A stretch of 64,000 nt of DNA. Origin: Bacteroidota bacterium. Lineage in GTDB: Bacteria; Bacteroidota; Rhodothermia; Rhodothermales; UBA10348. The notes under the pieces were generated by a model that did not search any database, was not told where the DNA came from, and saw only the letters and a list, made by a program, of their open reading frames with translations. The first letter of the stretch is position 1, and each line of letters begins with the position of its first letter. Both the position numbers and the translations under genes were made by a program. The stretch spans positions 1-64,000 of the forward strand of contig JAQBZH010000005.1 of NCBI GenBank assembly GCA_027622005.1, written 5' to 3'. Shown one piece after another: positions 1 to 12,931 of this stretch.

Positions 1-432
1 ATCATCCGGGGGTTGGAGGTGTTTTTGGGGACAGGAGAGCCTATTTCGTCTTTTCACGGCTCCTCTCCCCTCCCGACGCATCGATTTAAGCTATTTGTTC
101 TCTACCGGGAGCGAAAACGGCTGTATGAGCGAATCGATGAACGGGTGAATGATATGATTTCCGCCGGCTTGATAGAGGAAATTCAAGCGGTTTTGGAGAC
201 GGATCCTAACCTAGAAGATAATGCATTTCGCACGATAGGGATCCAGGAGCTGATTCCATATTTGAAGGGCGAAACTAGCCTTGAAGAAGCTGTTTTGCTG
301 ATCAAGCGCAACTCCAGACGGTATGCTAAACGTCAGTTGACCTGGTTCAAACGGTATCCGGAGGCGGTTTGGATCGATGTGGACGAAAAGGATCCAACAA
401 AGGCAATTTTGGGGACAACTCCAGGCGATTAG
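1..432 (+). CDS. miaA: tRNA dimethylallyltransferase, C-terminal part (5' truncated by window edge)
   Basis: Open frame from base 1; C-terminal MiaA motifs (VLYRERKRLYERIDERVNDMISAGLIEEIQ, TIGIQELIPYLKGE, RRYAKRQLTWFKR). Confidence 0.9.
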   Translation: MIRGLEVFLGTGEPISSFHGSSPLPTHRFKLFVLYRERKRLYERIDERVNDMISAGLIEEIQAVLETDPNLEDNAFRTIGIQELIPYLKGETSLEEAVLLIKRNSRRYAKRQLTWFKRYPEAVWIDVDEKDPTKAILGTTPGD

Positions 433-433
433 G

Positions 434-847
434 CTACCGGTTAAAGATAATCCCGACCCGCCGGCCTTCTTTTTCGTATTTGACTTCGTCAGCCAGTTTT
501 TCAATCAGAAAAACGCCGCGCCCGCCATCAGCGAGTAGGTGTTCCGCATCAAGCGGGTCAGCAACTTTACTTCGATCGAATCCTGGGCCTTGATCTTCCA
601 CCCAGATTTCAACCGCCTTTAAAGTCGATTTAAACTCGATTAAGACGGTTTTTGTCGCATCTAGAGCGTTTCCATGTTCAATGGCATTAGTAATTGCCTC
701 GCTCGCCAAGAGAACACCGGTGTAGACCTTGTCTTCATTCGAGAAACAACTGGCGCAAAATGCCTCGACCTCGTCTACGACGCGTTCCAGTTCTTCAAAT
801 GTGCTGAATATTTCAATCGATTTAAACGTCTCTCCGAGTCCCTTCAT
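434..847 (-). CDS. RsbW-like ATP-binding anti-sigma regulatory protein (HATPase)
   Basis: SEAITNAIEHGN N-box, VEDQGPGFD G1 box and GGRGVFLIEKLAD. Confidence 0.8.
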   Translation of the reverse strand: MKGLGETFKSIEIFSTFEELERVVDEVEAFCASCFSNEDKVYTGVLLASEAITNAIEHGNALDATKTVLIEFKSTLKAVEIWVEDQGPGFDRSKVADPLDAEHLLADGGRGVFLIEKLADEVKYEKEGRRVGIIFNR

Positions 848-900
848 TCGAAAATTCTGCTTCGTTTGGCTGATTTATGAATTATTAGCTACGAATCAAT

Positions 901-2202
901 TTACGAAATTATGGCAGTGAATTCGCTAGCGATGAGCGCTGCTTGAAGCTTTCTATTAAATTGTTTGACGTGGCTTTGGTCGCCGATAGGAAGTGCTCCC
1001 AATTGCCAGGTCTCAAATAGCTTTTCTATCGTTTCCGAAATGGACGGGATAGCATCTGGATTGACCACAAACTCCGCTTTATAGCCGTTTAACGCTTGTT
1101 TTGCTTCCCCATCCGGAACGAGGGCCAAAACGGGTTTGAGGGAGCCCATATATTCAAATAGCTTCCCCGTCGAGATCATTTTTTCGCCCTTTTGTCGGCC
1201 AATAATCATCCACGCGACATCGCATCCCAGCAATTCCTTTATGGTACTTTTGTGGTCCACATATCCAATCAATTCCACTACCGAATCCAACCCCAGTTGA
1301 TGAATAAGTGCGCGTTTGGACTCCGGAAATATCCCAATAAAACGGAATCGAATTTGGCTCTTTAGTTCTGGCCGTTTGGCAAAAAGAAGCTGGGCCGCTT
1401 GTAAAAACGAATCTGGTTGCTGCGCGTCATAAAACATCCCAGCATACAAAAACGTCATTCTAGGGCCAGATAACGAGGCGGCTGTCGTTTCAGCGCCTTC
1501 GAAATCAGCCGGGTCAAATCCTTGTGGGACAACGGAGTAGGAGCAATTATCGTGGGGATTCCGACTCTTTACTGCATTCAAAATTGTTTGATTAATGGCA
1601 AATACCTGCGAAGACAGGCCTAATACCATTCGTTCTAAATTTGTTGTCTTTTTACGATGCCATGAGGTCGGGTACGTATGCCTAGGGTTTCCTACCCAAT
1701 CATCACGATAATCGACAACCAACGGTCTGCCCGTTTTCCGAGCCACTTCGGCGCCAATTAAAAAGCAGGTGTAGGGAGGCGCCGTAGTATAAACGAGTTC
1801 GAATGGATCAGAAGCATGCAATTCAAGAGCTTTTTTCGTCGCGAATCGCTTCCAACCTATTTTATTATCGGGAAGTAACAGCCATTGGCTGAGATTGCTA
1901 AGTAAGCGACGGGATCGTTCTTCTGGAAAAGAGATCGTAGACCGATTTTCGCGAGTTCGGATTCGCGTAGGATCCAGGCTGGAAGTTCGAACAATATTGA
2001 TTTCAGGGTTGGCTTCCAGTTCTTCAAGCAGTCCATCATCGAAAGCAAAATAAGAAGCCGATTCAGGCGTCAATACTGTGACTCGCCAGCCATTCTCAGG
2101 AAGGTATTTTACCAACTTTGCGATTCGTTGGACCCCAGACAGGCCCATCGGCGGAAAGTAGTAAGCAACGACCAGCACATGATTTTTAGCGGCGTTGGGC
2201 AT
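901..2202 (-). CDS. glycosyltransferase family 4-like protein
   Basis: N-term VAYYFPPMGLSGVQRIAKLVKYLPENGWRVTVLTP; C-term donor domain STGKLFEYMGSLKPVLAL. Confidence 0.8.
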   Translation of the reverse strand: MPNAAKNHVLVVAYYFPPMGLSGVQRIAKLVKYLPENGWRVTVLTPESASYFAFDDGLLEELEANPEINIVRTSSLDPTRIRTRENRSTISFPEERSRRLLSNLSQWLLLPDNKIGWKRFATKKALELHASDPFELVYTTAPPYTCFLIGAEVARKTGRPLVVDYRDDWVGNPRHTYPTSWHRKKTTNLERMVLGLSSQVFAINQTILNAVKSRNPHDNCSYSVVPQGFDPADFEGAETTAASLSGPRMTFLYAGMFYDAQQPDSFLQAAQLLFAKRPELKSQIRFRFIGIFPESKRALIHQLGLDSVVELIGYVDHKSTIKELLGCDVAWMIIGRQKGEKMISTGKLFEYMGSLKPVLALVPDGEAKQALNGYKAEFVVNPDAIPSISETIEKLFETWQLGALPIGDQSHVKQFNRKLQAALIASEFTAIIS

Positions 2203-2207
2203 ATTTA

Positions 2208-2879
2208 TTACAAAACAGTCGCAAATTCGTGAAGCTCCTTGCGTCTTAAAAGAGGGACTTTCGCCTCTTCGGATGGATATCCTACGACCAGGAGAATAAT
2301 GGCCCGCTCGTGGGCCGGCCGCTCCATGATCTCATTCAGAAAACCCATCGGGCTGGGCGTATGCGTCAGGGTACTTAGACCGCATTGATGCAGCGCGGAA
2401 ATTAACATGCCCGTTGCAATGCCGACGGACTCCGCGACATAGTAGTTCTTCGCCCGCGAACCATCTTCCAAAACGTCATAATTGCGGGCGAAAATGCCAA
2501 TGAGAAAGGGTGCCGTCTCCAAAAACGGCTTTTCGGCGTCCGTTCCAAAAGGCCGAAGCGCCTCAATCCAGTCCTGTGGCGCTTTTCCACCATAAAATTC
2601 CTGCTCTTCTGCTTCAGCACCTATCCGAATGGCCCTCTTTTTTGCCGGATCCGAAACGACTGCAAAATGCCAGGGTTGTTTGTGGGCCCCAGAAGGTGCT
2701 GTTGAGGCTGCTCTTAAACAGTTTTCAATGACTGATATGGGTACTGGTCTTGAGCTGAAGTCGCGAACCGTCCGGCGACCGTCGAACGTATTAAACACTT
2801 CAATGGATCGTGCCTCCGCTTCGGATTCCGACAGTCGAATCGGGTGGGTAAACGGAATAAAGTGCGTAGAATCAGTCAT
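2208..2879 (-). CDS. nitroreductase family protein
   Basis: RRTVRDFSSRPVP...AASTAPSGAHKQPWHFAVV flavin-binding nitroreductase pattern. Confidence 0.88.
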   Translation of the reverse strand: MTDSTHFIPFTHPIRLSESEAEARSIEVFNTFDGRRTVRDFSSRPVPISVIENCLRAASTAPSGAHKQPWHFAVVSDPAKKRAIRIGAEAEEQEFYGGKAPQDWIEALRPFGTDAEKPFLETAPFLIGIFARNYDVLEDGSRAKNYYVAESVGIATGMLISALHQCGLSTLTHTPSPMGFLNEIMERPAHERAIILLVVGYPSEEAKVPLLRRKELHEFATVL

Positions 2880-3946
2880 AAAACAACTAATTTTGTATCT
2901 AGGTCGTTAAAAGTTGTGCAGCCCTGTTCGTTCAAGCAGACCATGTTTTCAATTCTAATACCAAATCGTCCTTCAAAATACACTCCCGGCTCGATAGTAA
3001 TGATGCAGCCCGTCGGAAGTAGGTCCTCGTTTCTTGAGGAAACGGAAGGCCACTCGTGAATGTCTAATCCAACGCCGTGCCCTAGACTATGGCAAAAGAA
3101 CGGTTCTACATTCGACTCTCTGAAAATTTCCCGTGCCGTTTCATCCAGTTCTTTTCCAGTGATTCCCGCTCTCGCCTGTTTTGAGGCTGCATGTAGGGCC
3201 CGTTCAACCGATTGAAAAGCCGATAAGAAGTCAGGAGTTGGCTCGCCGAAATGTATCATTCGAGTCATATCTGAAGCGTAACCGCCAAAGACGCAGCCAA
3301 AGTCAACCAAAATGGGCTCTCCCCTCTTCAGTCGCCGTTGGCCAGGCCGAGCATGTGGAAGGGCCGTCCTCGAACCAAAAGCCACAATCGTTTCAAATGA
3401 ACTCTTTTCGGCACCAAGTTTTCGCTGGCGATAATCAATTTCAGCTGCCAAGTCCAGTTCGGAGATGCCCTCCTCAATGAGGGTAAGACATTCGGTAAAA
3501 GTCCTTTCGGTGATTCGGAGCGCTTGGCGAATGGCCTCGACTTCCGCTGGGTCCTTGACGCTTCGCAATTTGTCGAAAGACACCGTGGACTCCCGACAGA
3601 TCAATTTCGGAAGGTCTTTGCAAAGCTTTTGTACCAATTCAAACGATAGATGATCGCCCTGAAACTGTATTTCTCGCAATCCCATCGAAGCCACAAAGGC
3701 CGTGGCACTACCAAGGGCTGATCCAGATTCTACGTGAATTGAACAACCCTGTGTTTGAGCAACTACTTGTTCGCCGTATCGGCCGTCCGTAAAAATGTGG
3801 ATCTCGGAATCGGTAATAAGTACCGCTCCGTTTGATCCTGAAAACCCAGTTAACCACCGAATGTCCGAATCGCGCGACACCAAAAGGGCTTCGCCGGGCG
3901 ATAGAGTTGCCTTATTACGTAATTTTTCGGTTCGGGGTACGCTCAT
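2876..3946 (-). CDS. M24 family aminopeptidase (Xaa-Pro peptidase)
   Basis: VDFGCVFGGYASDMTR, HSLGHGVGLDIHE and TIEPGVYFEGRFGIRIEN metal-site motifs. Confidence 0.9.
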   Translation of the reverse strand: MSVPRTEKLRNKATLSPGEALLVSRDSDIRWLTGFSGSNGAVLITDSEIHIFTDGRYGEQVVAQTQGCSIHVESGSALGSATAFVASMGLREIQFQGDHLSFELVQKLCKDLPKLICRESTVSFDKLRSVKDPAEVEAIRQALRITERTFTECLTLIEEGISELDLAAEIDYRQRKLGAEKSSFETIVAFGSRTALPHARPGQRRLKRGEPILVDFGCVFGGYASDMTRMIHFGEPTPDFLSAFQSVERALHAASKQARAGITGKELDETAREIFRESNVEPFFCHSLGHGVGLDIHEWPSVSSRNEDLLPTGCIITIEPGVYFEGRFGIRIENMVCLNEQGCTTFNDLDTKLVVL

Positions 3947-3953
3947 TTCGCAC

Positions 3954-6310
<2,357 letters not shown>

Positions 6311-6324
<14 letters not shown>

Positions 6325-7033
6325 CAATCTCCAATTCTTCCCCCAGTGGACCTTCTGTTCCAATCGTTCCGTCGACATTCAACGGTAACTGAGCGGTAGA
6401 AGTCATCAACATCCGTGCTTTTTCCTTCTGGAACGCCGGATCATCCAAAATGGACTCCAGTTCTCGCAAATTTGGCAGATCTGCGATAGATGGGAGGCCG
6501 AATAACTCTAAAAAGCGCTGAGTCGTTCCGTAAAGCAAGGGTCTTCCGACCGATTCCGAACGCCCTACAACGTCAATAAGTCCGTATTCCAGCAGTTTTC
6601 TCAATGCGTAGTCGCAATCCACTCCTCTGATGAACTCCAGCTCAGCCCTGCTTGCAGGTTGCTTGTAAGACAAAATGGCCAGCGATTCCATGAGCGTCCG
6701 CGAGAGTTTTCGCTGCCGGTCGGTCACAAAAAGTGCTTTTATGAATGGCGCTACGGAAGTAATTGTGGCAAAACGATATCCCGAACCCCACTTTTCTATC
6801 CGAAATGCCCGGTCTGTTCGCTTATAATGCACATTCAGGCGGTTTATGACGCTTTCAATTTCTGAACTACTTGGTGCATCTTCTCCCGTAGCTTCTGCAA
6901 ACGTCTGCGCCAAGATGGCTGCCGAAACGGCTTTATCGGAAGCAAAAATCAAGCCCTCCACCGCACTTTCCAGCCTGGTCGAGCCCAACCCTTGAATGTT
7001 ACCTGTGGTATTTTCGATGTGATCTTCGCTCAT
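6311..7033 (-). CDS. scpB: SMC-Scp complex subunit ScpB
   Basis: ESAVEGLIFASDKAVS, LAILSYKQPASRAELEFIRGVD, GRPLLYGTTQRFLELFGL. Confidence 0.93.
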
Positions 7034-7794
7034 TCGGCCTGCTGTTTACCTTTGCCTTCAAAATCCTCTTCCAATTCGGCAAGCACTCCCGTTAGTTGGA
7101 TAAAGAAATCGTTCGGTTCACTTGCAATAAAGATATCGATTTCCTGCAGCCTTGCCATTTCAAGAATGGCTAAAAACGTCGTAATAACGAACTGTTTGGA
7201 GTTTCCAGCTAGTAAATCCACAAAAGAGCGGCGCTCGCCGACCTTCAATTCCGATTTAAGGTACTCCCTTTGCTGCTGAAGCGTGTACGATTCGGGTTTT
7301 ACTTCGTGAAACGCTTCATCCGGGGCTTGGGTTAGTACTCGTTTAAGGGCCAAAATCAGATCAAAAACGGTCGCTTCGACCAAATCTTCTTCTCCTTTAG
7401 CCGCATCCAAATCCACGGCCGATGCGGCTCCGCGGTCAAAATGCAGACTTCGATCTTCGTAGCGGTCGGAGAGCGAGTTGGTAGCCTCCTTAAAACGAAT
7501 ATATTCTAAGAGGCGCTCAACCAGTTCGGCCCGTGGATCGATTGGCTCCCCATCTTCATCTACTTCTTGACCGGGAAGCAGCATTTTTGCCTTGATGCTT
7601 ATCAAGACAGCAGCCATGTACAAGAAGTCTCCGACCCCATCGAGGTCCACTTCTTTCATGTATTTGACGTAAGCCAGAAACTCGTCCGCGATCGAAGCGA
7701 TTGGAATATCTTGGATATCCAATTCGTCTCTTCGCAAAAAGAAGAGCAACAAATCGAGAGGGCCTTCAAATTGTTGTAATCGAACTCGATACAT
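7030..7794 (-). CDS. scpA: segregation and condensation protein ScpA
   Basis: QFEGPLDLLLFFLRRDELDIQDIPIASIADEFLAY; adjacent to scpB. Confidence 0.95.
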   Translation of the reverse strand: MYRVRLQQFEGPLDLLLFFLRRDELDIQDIPIASIADEFLAYVKYMKEVDLDGVGDFLYMAAVLISIKAKMLLPGQEVDEDGEPIDPRAELVERLLEYIRFKEATNSLSDRYEDRSLHFDRGAASAVDLDAAKGEEDLVEATVFDLILALKRVLTQAPDEAFHEVKPESYTLQQQREYLKSELKVGERRSFVDLLAGNSKQFVITTFLAILEMARLQEIDIFIASEPNDFFIQLTGVLAELEEDFEGKGKQQAE

Positions 7795-7800
7795 TCCGAT

Positions 7801-8727
7801 TTAGGTATCTCTACGTTCTTGAAACCACTCTGCAACAAGCCTAAGTCCTTGAGTCACTTCCACTTGAGGCGTCCATCCTAGAACAAGCTTTGACTTCGTA
7901 TAGTCCAATACCGAACGCTTTTGCTCGCCTGGCTTGCCCGCGGCATATAGCTCGGCCATCGTGGGTGCGATTGCGTCCCTTAATGTCCTGAACAATTCAA
8001 CAACATTGGTTTCGACGCCGGTCCCCACATTAAAGATGTCTGACCCGCTGAATTCCAATGCCTGCAAATTGGCTGCTACGACGTCTGTAACGAATACATA
8101 ATCGCGCGTTTGGAGCCCGTCTCCAAAGATCGTGGGTTGTTTGGAATCGAGCATCCGCTCACAAAAAATGGCAACGACACCGGCTTCGCCGTGAGGGTTT
8201 TGGCGCGGTCCATACACGTTTCCATAACGCAAAGCCACATATTCGACGCCGTAAGACTCCTTGTAGAAATGGAGATACTTTTCGCTGCAAAGTTTGGTAA
8301 TGCCGTAGGGTGAAAGTGGTTGAAGGGTATGGCTCTCGTCCTGTGGAACGCGCTCAGGCTCACCGTAAATGGCCCCACCCGTTGAAGAGAACACGACCTT
8401 CTTTAGTCCGTTTTTTCGACCCGATTCCATCAGGTTCAAAAGTCCACCGATGTTGATGTCAGCGTCATATCCCGGATCTGCGACCGATTTACGAACATCC
8501 ATCTGAGCCGCCAGATGGTACATAACCTCAAACTGGTGTGTCTTCCAGAGCTCGCCAATTGATTTATCCCGAATATCCAGTTGGTGAAACGTTGCTTTTG
8601 GGTTTACCTGCTCCCGCCTGCCGCCGGACAGATCATCAATCACATGAACATCATGACCACGATTAACAAGCGCATCTGTGATGTGAGAACCTATAAAACC
8701 CGCTCCTCCGGTGACTAAAATTCTCAT
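7801..8727 (-). CDS. NAD-dependent epimerase/dehydratase (UDP-glucose 4-epimerase-like)
   Basis: MRILVTGGAGFIGSHITDAL Rossmann motif; SPYGITKLCSEKYL YxxxK. Confidence 0.9.
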   Translation of the reverse strand: MRILVTGGAGFIGSHITDALVNRGHDVHVIDDLSGGRREQVNPKATFHQLDIRDKSIGELWKTHQFEVMYHLAAQMDVRKSVADPGYDADINIGGLLNLMESGRKNGLKKVVFSSTGGAIYGEPERVPQDESHTLQPLSPYGITKLCSEKYLHFYKESYGVEYVALRYGNVYGPRQNPHGEAGVVAIFCERMLDSKQPTIFGDGLQTRDYVFVTDVVAANLQALEFSGSDIFNVGTGVETNVVELFRTLRDAIAPTMAELYAAGKPGEQKRSVLDYTKSKLVLGWTPQVEVTQGLRLVAEWFQERRDT

Positions 8728-8742
8728 ATAAAAGGCCTGAAT

Positions 8743-9987
8743 TTAATTGGCTTCTGCTTCTGGCAATATTTTGATTACAGAATAACGCGAAGGATCGAGT
8801 ATTTCCTCTGCTACCTCGACAATTTCATCCATTTTGACATCTTCAATCATAGTTAAAATGGAGTCTAGTGAAAAATAACGCTGATAATAGAGTTCTTGAC
8901 GTCCAATTCTCATCATCCGGCTACCCATACTTTCAAGACCCAACATGATGGATCCCTTGGCCTGACTTTTGGCCCGATCTAGTTCGATTTTGGAAACGGA
9001 CTTTTTCAGCAGTTTATCAAACTCCCGAAAGATCAGCTTGACCGAGTGATCGACTTTTGATGCATCAGTGCCCATGTAAACGCCAAAATCGCCCACGTCT
9101 GAGTGCACATTGTTGAACGAATAGATGTTATAGCAGTAACCGAATCGCTCCCGAATGTTTTGGTTGAGACGACTCGACATCCCACCTCCCAGAATAGTAT
9201 TCAACACGGACAAAGCCACGCGGCGTGGGTCGTGAACGTCGAAAGCCCGCGTCCCCACAATAACGTGCGCCTGTTGAACAGCTCTTTTTTCTGTGAAATG
9301 AGTCGGGGTGTAGCCTGGGAGCGTGATTCTTTCACCTTTCGTAGGAGCAGTGGCCGGTTTCGAAAAGTACTTCTCAACCAGTTTGACGGCTTTTTTATGA
9401 TTGACATTACCCGCAATGGCGATGATAATATTGCTTTCGCTGTAGTGTCGGGAAAGAAAATCCATCAAGCCGTCACGAGTGAATGCACGCACGGACTGTT
9501 CCGTGCCGATAATGGGTCTGCCCAAGGGATTGTCTGAGTAGAGCGAGAGGTCGAGATGATCAAACACGCGATCGTCCGGTGTGTCCTCGTACATCTTCAT
9601 CTCCTCCACAACTACATCCTTTTCCTTCTCGATTTCCTTTTCCGGAAACGTGGGTGTGTGCACGAGATCAATGATGGTGTCTAGAGCCCTCGGGAGGTGC
9701 TCATCGAGGCACCGGGCATAAAAACAGGTGTACTCTTTCGACGTAAAGGCATTTAGATAACCACCCACATTTTCCATTCTTTGTGCAATGTGGTGCATTC
9801 TTCTCTTTTCAGTGCCCTTAAAAACCATGTGCTCAATGAAATGGCACATCCCACTTTCTGCATCGGTTTCATCCCGGCTGCCTGCTGAAATCCAAGCGCC
9901 AACCGAAACGCTTCGAACAGAAGGAATGTGCTCACTGATGACACGGACGCCGTTTGGAAGAACGGTTTTTTGAAAAGAATCGGTCAT
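8743..9987 (-). CDS. M16 family zinc peptidase (mitochondrial processing peptidase-like)
   Basis: HFIEHMVFKGTEKR (HxxEH) and ILGGGMSSRLNQNIRE. Confidence 0.92.
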   Translation of the reverse strand: MTDSFQKTVLPNGVRVISEHIPSVRSVSVGAWISAGSRDETDAESGMCHFIEHMVFKGTEKRRMHHIAQRMENVGGYLNAFTSKEYTCFYARCLDEHLPRALDTIIDLVHTPTFPEKEIEKEKDVVVEEMKMYEDTPDDRVFDHLDLSLYSDNPLGRPIIGTEQSVRAFTRDGLMDFLSRHYSESNIIIAIAGNVNHKKAVKLVEKYFSKPATAPTKGERITLPGYTPTHFTEKRAVQQAHVIVGTRAFDVHDPRRVALSVLNTILGGGMSSRLNQNIRERFGYCYNIYSFNNVHSDVGDFGVYMGTDASKVDHSVKLIFREFDKLLKKSVSKIELDRAKSQAKGSIMLGLESMGSRMMRIGRQELYYQRYFSLDSILTMIEDVKMDEIVEVAEEILDPSRYSVIKILPEAEAN

Positions 9988-10027
9988 TTTGTTTTGTTAT
10001 TGTCGATATGCCGGTCGAACTATAATA

Positions 10028-10059
10028 GAAAAGCGGAGGCCAATTGGCCTCCGCTTTTC
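10028..10059 (-). terminator. hairpin terminator downstream of pnp
   Basis: Perfect 32-bp palindrome gaaaagcggaggccaattggcctccgcttttc; T/A tracts both sides, possibly bidirectional. Confidence 0.75.
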
Positions 10060-10090
10060 CAGGGTATAGGCCCTTTGTAGACTGGAGAGA

Positions 10091-12361
10091 TTAACGACGT
10101 CCGCCTCGACCGCCATCGCGACCGCCATCGCGACCGCGACCACCGCCACTACGACCGCCATCGCGACCGCGACCACCGTCACGTCCACCGCCATCTTGGC
10201 GTTCACGTGGGCGTTCCTCATATCCTTCTGGTTTTTCGAGGAAAGGCTTACGGCTAAAGCGAAGCTTGCCGTCGTCCCGAACCTCGATCAACTGAACTTT
10301 AATCTTATCCCCAACTTCCAAATAATCATGGACGTTGTCTACGTAACCATAATCCAATTCAGAAACGTGCAACAAACCTTCTTTGCCTGGTAGGATTTCA
10401 ACAATCGCACCGAAGCCTTCCACTTTGCGGACGGTTCCTTCGTAATCTTGTCCTTCTTCAGGTACCGTTACGATACCTCGGACGATTTCGAGCGCTGCTT
10501 CAGCGTCTTCACCGTTCTTGGCTGCGATTACTACAATACCCACGCCGTCTTCCTCGCGGATTTCGATGACGGTATTGGTTTCGCGCTGAATGCCCTGGAT
10601 AACTTTACCACCTGGTCCAATGACCGCTCCAATAAAGCTGGAATCAATGGTGATCTGGGTAAGTCTAGGTGCGTATGGAGAAAGATCGTAGCGTGATTCT
10701 GCAATGGTTTCTTCCATTTTATCCAGAATGTGCAAGCGAGCTTCTTTCGCCTGGTGCAACGCTTTAGACATCAACTCGTGGCTTAGGCCCGAAATCTTAA
10801 TGTCCATTTGACACGCTGTTAGCCCATCGCGGGTACCAGTCAATTTGAAGTCCATATCGCCCAAATGATCTTCGGTACCCAGGATGTCTGTAAGAACAGC
10901 CGTCCGCTTACCGTCGCTGATCAGACCCATCGCAATACCGGAAACGGCTTTGCGAATCGGAACACCAGCGTCCATCATGGCCATAGAGCCTGAACAAACG
11001 CTTGCCATGGAAGACGATCCATTGGATTCCAGTACGTCTGCGTTGATGCGGATGGTGTATGGAAACTCATCTTGTGGCGGAATCATGCTTTGAAGGGCAC
11101 GTTCGGCCAACATTCCGTGTCCGATTTCACGACGGCCTGGACCGCGTAAAAACTTAGCTTCTCCGACGCTAAATGGAGGGAAGCTGTAGTGGAGATAAAA
11201 CGACTTAGCCTTCGTGTCAAAAATCTGATCTACTGACTGAACGTCTTTTCCAGTTCCAAGCGTAACGCTGGAAATAACCTGGGTTTCGCCACGTGTAAAT
11301 ACGGCTGAACCATGGACGCGAGGCAAATAACCTACTTCGCTCCAGATATTCCGAACATCGGTTAGACCACGGCCATCGATACGGCGTCCATCGCGAAGAA
11401 TAAGTTCGCGCATAACATCCGACTCAACCTTGCCAACAGCTTCTTTGATGTCTGATTTAGTCCATCCTTGTTCCGTTGTGGAAACAGCGGATTCTCCTTC
11501 ACCCAAGAAATGAGTGACGACTTCGGATTTAATCTCCGAAATGCCACCGTAAAAGGTTTCCTTGGAATAAGGCTTTAAGATGTGTGTTTCCAAACGTTTG
11601 GCTGCAAACGTGCGAACGGCTTCAACAACACCTTCTGGAAGGCCAATCGGTGTGTATTCAAAAGTTTTGGCTCCAAAAGCGGCAACCAGGTCGATTTGAA
11701 GCTGGCAAAGCTTTTTAATGGCTTCGTGTCCAACGGACAACGCCTCAAGCATATCCTCTTCAGAACATTCGACCATCTCCCCTTCTACCATCACAATGGC
11801 GTCGCGCTTTCCAGCAACGACTAGGTTAATGTCGGAGTCTTTAAGCTCTGCTAGTGTGGGATTCACTACAAATGCGCCATCCACACGTCCAATACGAACT
11901 TCCGCAATCGGGCCATCAAATGGTGCACCCGCTAGCATCAATGCTGCTGAAGCTCCAACGCCGGCAATTACGTCCCCATCGTTTTCATCGTCCGCAGAAA
12001 TTACGCTACAGATAACCTGTACTTCGTTGAAGAAGTTATCCCCGAAAAGAGGGCGAAGTGCCCGGTCAATCAAACGGGAAGAAAGCGTCTCTTTGTCTGT
12101 TGAGCGCCCTTCTCTTTTGATAAATCCACCAGGAATTTTACCCCCGGCACAAAATTTTTCGCGGTAGTCGACGGTGAGAGGGAAAAAGTTTTGTCCTTCT
12201 CTGACTTCTCTCGCGAGTACAGCCGTACACATTACCATCGTGTCTCCGATTCGAGCAACTACGGCTCCATCGGACTGTTTAGCGAGACGGCCCGTCTCGA
12301 TCGATAATACTTTACCGGGTGCGTACTCTATTTCCCGGATTGTTGCTACTGACATGTTCAA
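10091..12361 (-). CDS. pnp: polyribonucleotide nucleotidyltransferase with Gly/Arg/Asp-rich tail
   Basis: RNase PH repeats, KH (IGAVIGPGGKVIQGIQRETNTVIEI), S1 domain; C-term GGGRDGGRGRDGGRSGGGRGRDGGRDGGRGGRR. Confidence 0.97.
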   Translation of the reverse strand: MNMSVATIREIEYAPGKVLSIETGRLAKQSDGAVVARIGDTMVMCTAVLAREVREGQNFFPLTVDYREKFCAGGKIPGGFIKREGRSTDKETLSSRLIDRALRPLFGDNFFNEVQVICSVISADDENDGDVIAGVGASAALMLAGAPFDGPIAEVRIGRVDGAFVVNPTLAELKDSDINLVVAGKRDAIVMVEGEMVECSEEDMLEALSVGHEAIKKLCQLQIDLVAAFGAKTFEYTPIGLPEGVVEAVRTFAAKRLETHILKPYSKETFYGGISEIKSEVVTHFLGEGESAVSTTEQGWTKSDIKEAVGKVESDVMRELILRDGRRIDGRGLTDVRNIWSEVGYLPRVHGSAVFTRGETQVISSVTLGTGKDVQSVDQIFDTKAKSFYLHYSFPPFSVGEAKFLRGPGRREIGHGMLAERALQSMIPPQDEFPYTIRINADVLESNGSSSMASVCSGSMAMMDAGVPIRKAVSGIAMGLISDGKRTAVLTDILGTEDHLGDMDFKLTGTRDGLTACQMDIKISGLSHELMSKALHQAKEARLHILDKMEETIAESRYDLSPYAPRLTQITIDSSFIGAVIGPGGKVIQGIQRETNTVIEIREEDGVGIVVIAAKNGEDAEAALEIVRGIVTVPEEGQDYEGTVRKVEGFGAIVEILPGKEGLLHVSELDYGYVDNVHDYLEVGDKIKVQLIEVRDDGKLRFSRKPFLEKPEGYEERPRERQDGGGRDGGRGRDGGRSGGGRGRDGGRDGGRGGRR

Positions 12362-12510
12362 TTGTCTGTTTTTCTTCCTTTCCTACACATACAATAAAGC
12401 AGATTCTCGAAAAGCGATGTGTAACAATGAGTTACAATTCTTTGATTTCAAGTTTCCGCCAGTCTACGCCTTACCCGGAAAAGATTTTGGAAGGCGTATG
12501 AATAAACGAT

Positions 12511-12541
12511 TGCGGCGCGTTCGATTCTCGAACGCGCCGCA
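12511..12541 (-). terminator. hairpin immediately downstream of rpsO
   Basis: 14-bp perfect stem tgcggcgcgttcga/tcgaacgcgccgca, 3-nt loop; no strong U-tract. Confidence 0.5.
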
Positions 12542-12546
12542 TGACG

Positions 12547-12813
12547 TTACTTACGAATATTTAGCTCAGCGATGACAGCGCGATACCTTTCGATGTCGGT
12601 TTCCATCAGATAGTTAAGCAGTCTACGCCGCTTACCAACGAGCTTTAACAAGCCACGACGGGTTGAGTGATCCTTCGAATGAATTTTCAGGTGCTCCGTC
12701 AATTCTTTGATTCGAGTACTGAAGATTGCAATCTGCACTTCGGCTGTACCCGTATCTGATTTACTCCTTCCGAACTGTTCAATCAGTTCTAATTTTTGGT
12801 CTTTTGTTATCAC
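12547..12813 (-). CDS. rpsO: 30S ribosomal protein S15 (GTG start)
   Basis: [56 protein letters not shown]. Confidence 0.97.
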   Translation of the reverse strand: MITKDQKLELIEQFGRSKSDTGTAEVQIAIFSTRIKELTEHLKIHSKDHSTRRGLLKLVGKRRRLLNYLMETDIERYRAVIAELNIRK

Positions 12814-12931
12814 GTGAGAACCTCTTTAGATTAATACCATCGTAAAGAAGAACCCGTACTTCGACTAGTATGGAGGCTAAATCGAAACCGAATCCTATCC
12901 TAAAAGGCGAAATGCCTTTACGTTAAATTTG

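Noticed and set aside
430-436. miaA and HATPase stop codons one base apart (convergent)
   Set aside because: Ordinary compact-genome arrangement; no further signal.
9103-9537. 144-aa ORF on + strand
   Set aside because: Antisense to the M16 peptidase; no motifs.
10097-10200. Short repeats resembling a tandem repeat array
   Set aside because: Not CRISPR: repeats are in frame and encode the PNPase Gly/Arg tail.
11718-12167. 149-aa ORF on + strand
   Set aside because: Antisense to pnp; composition explained by the sense codons.
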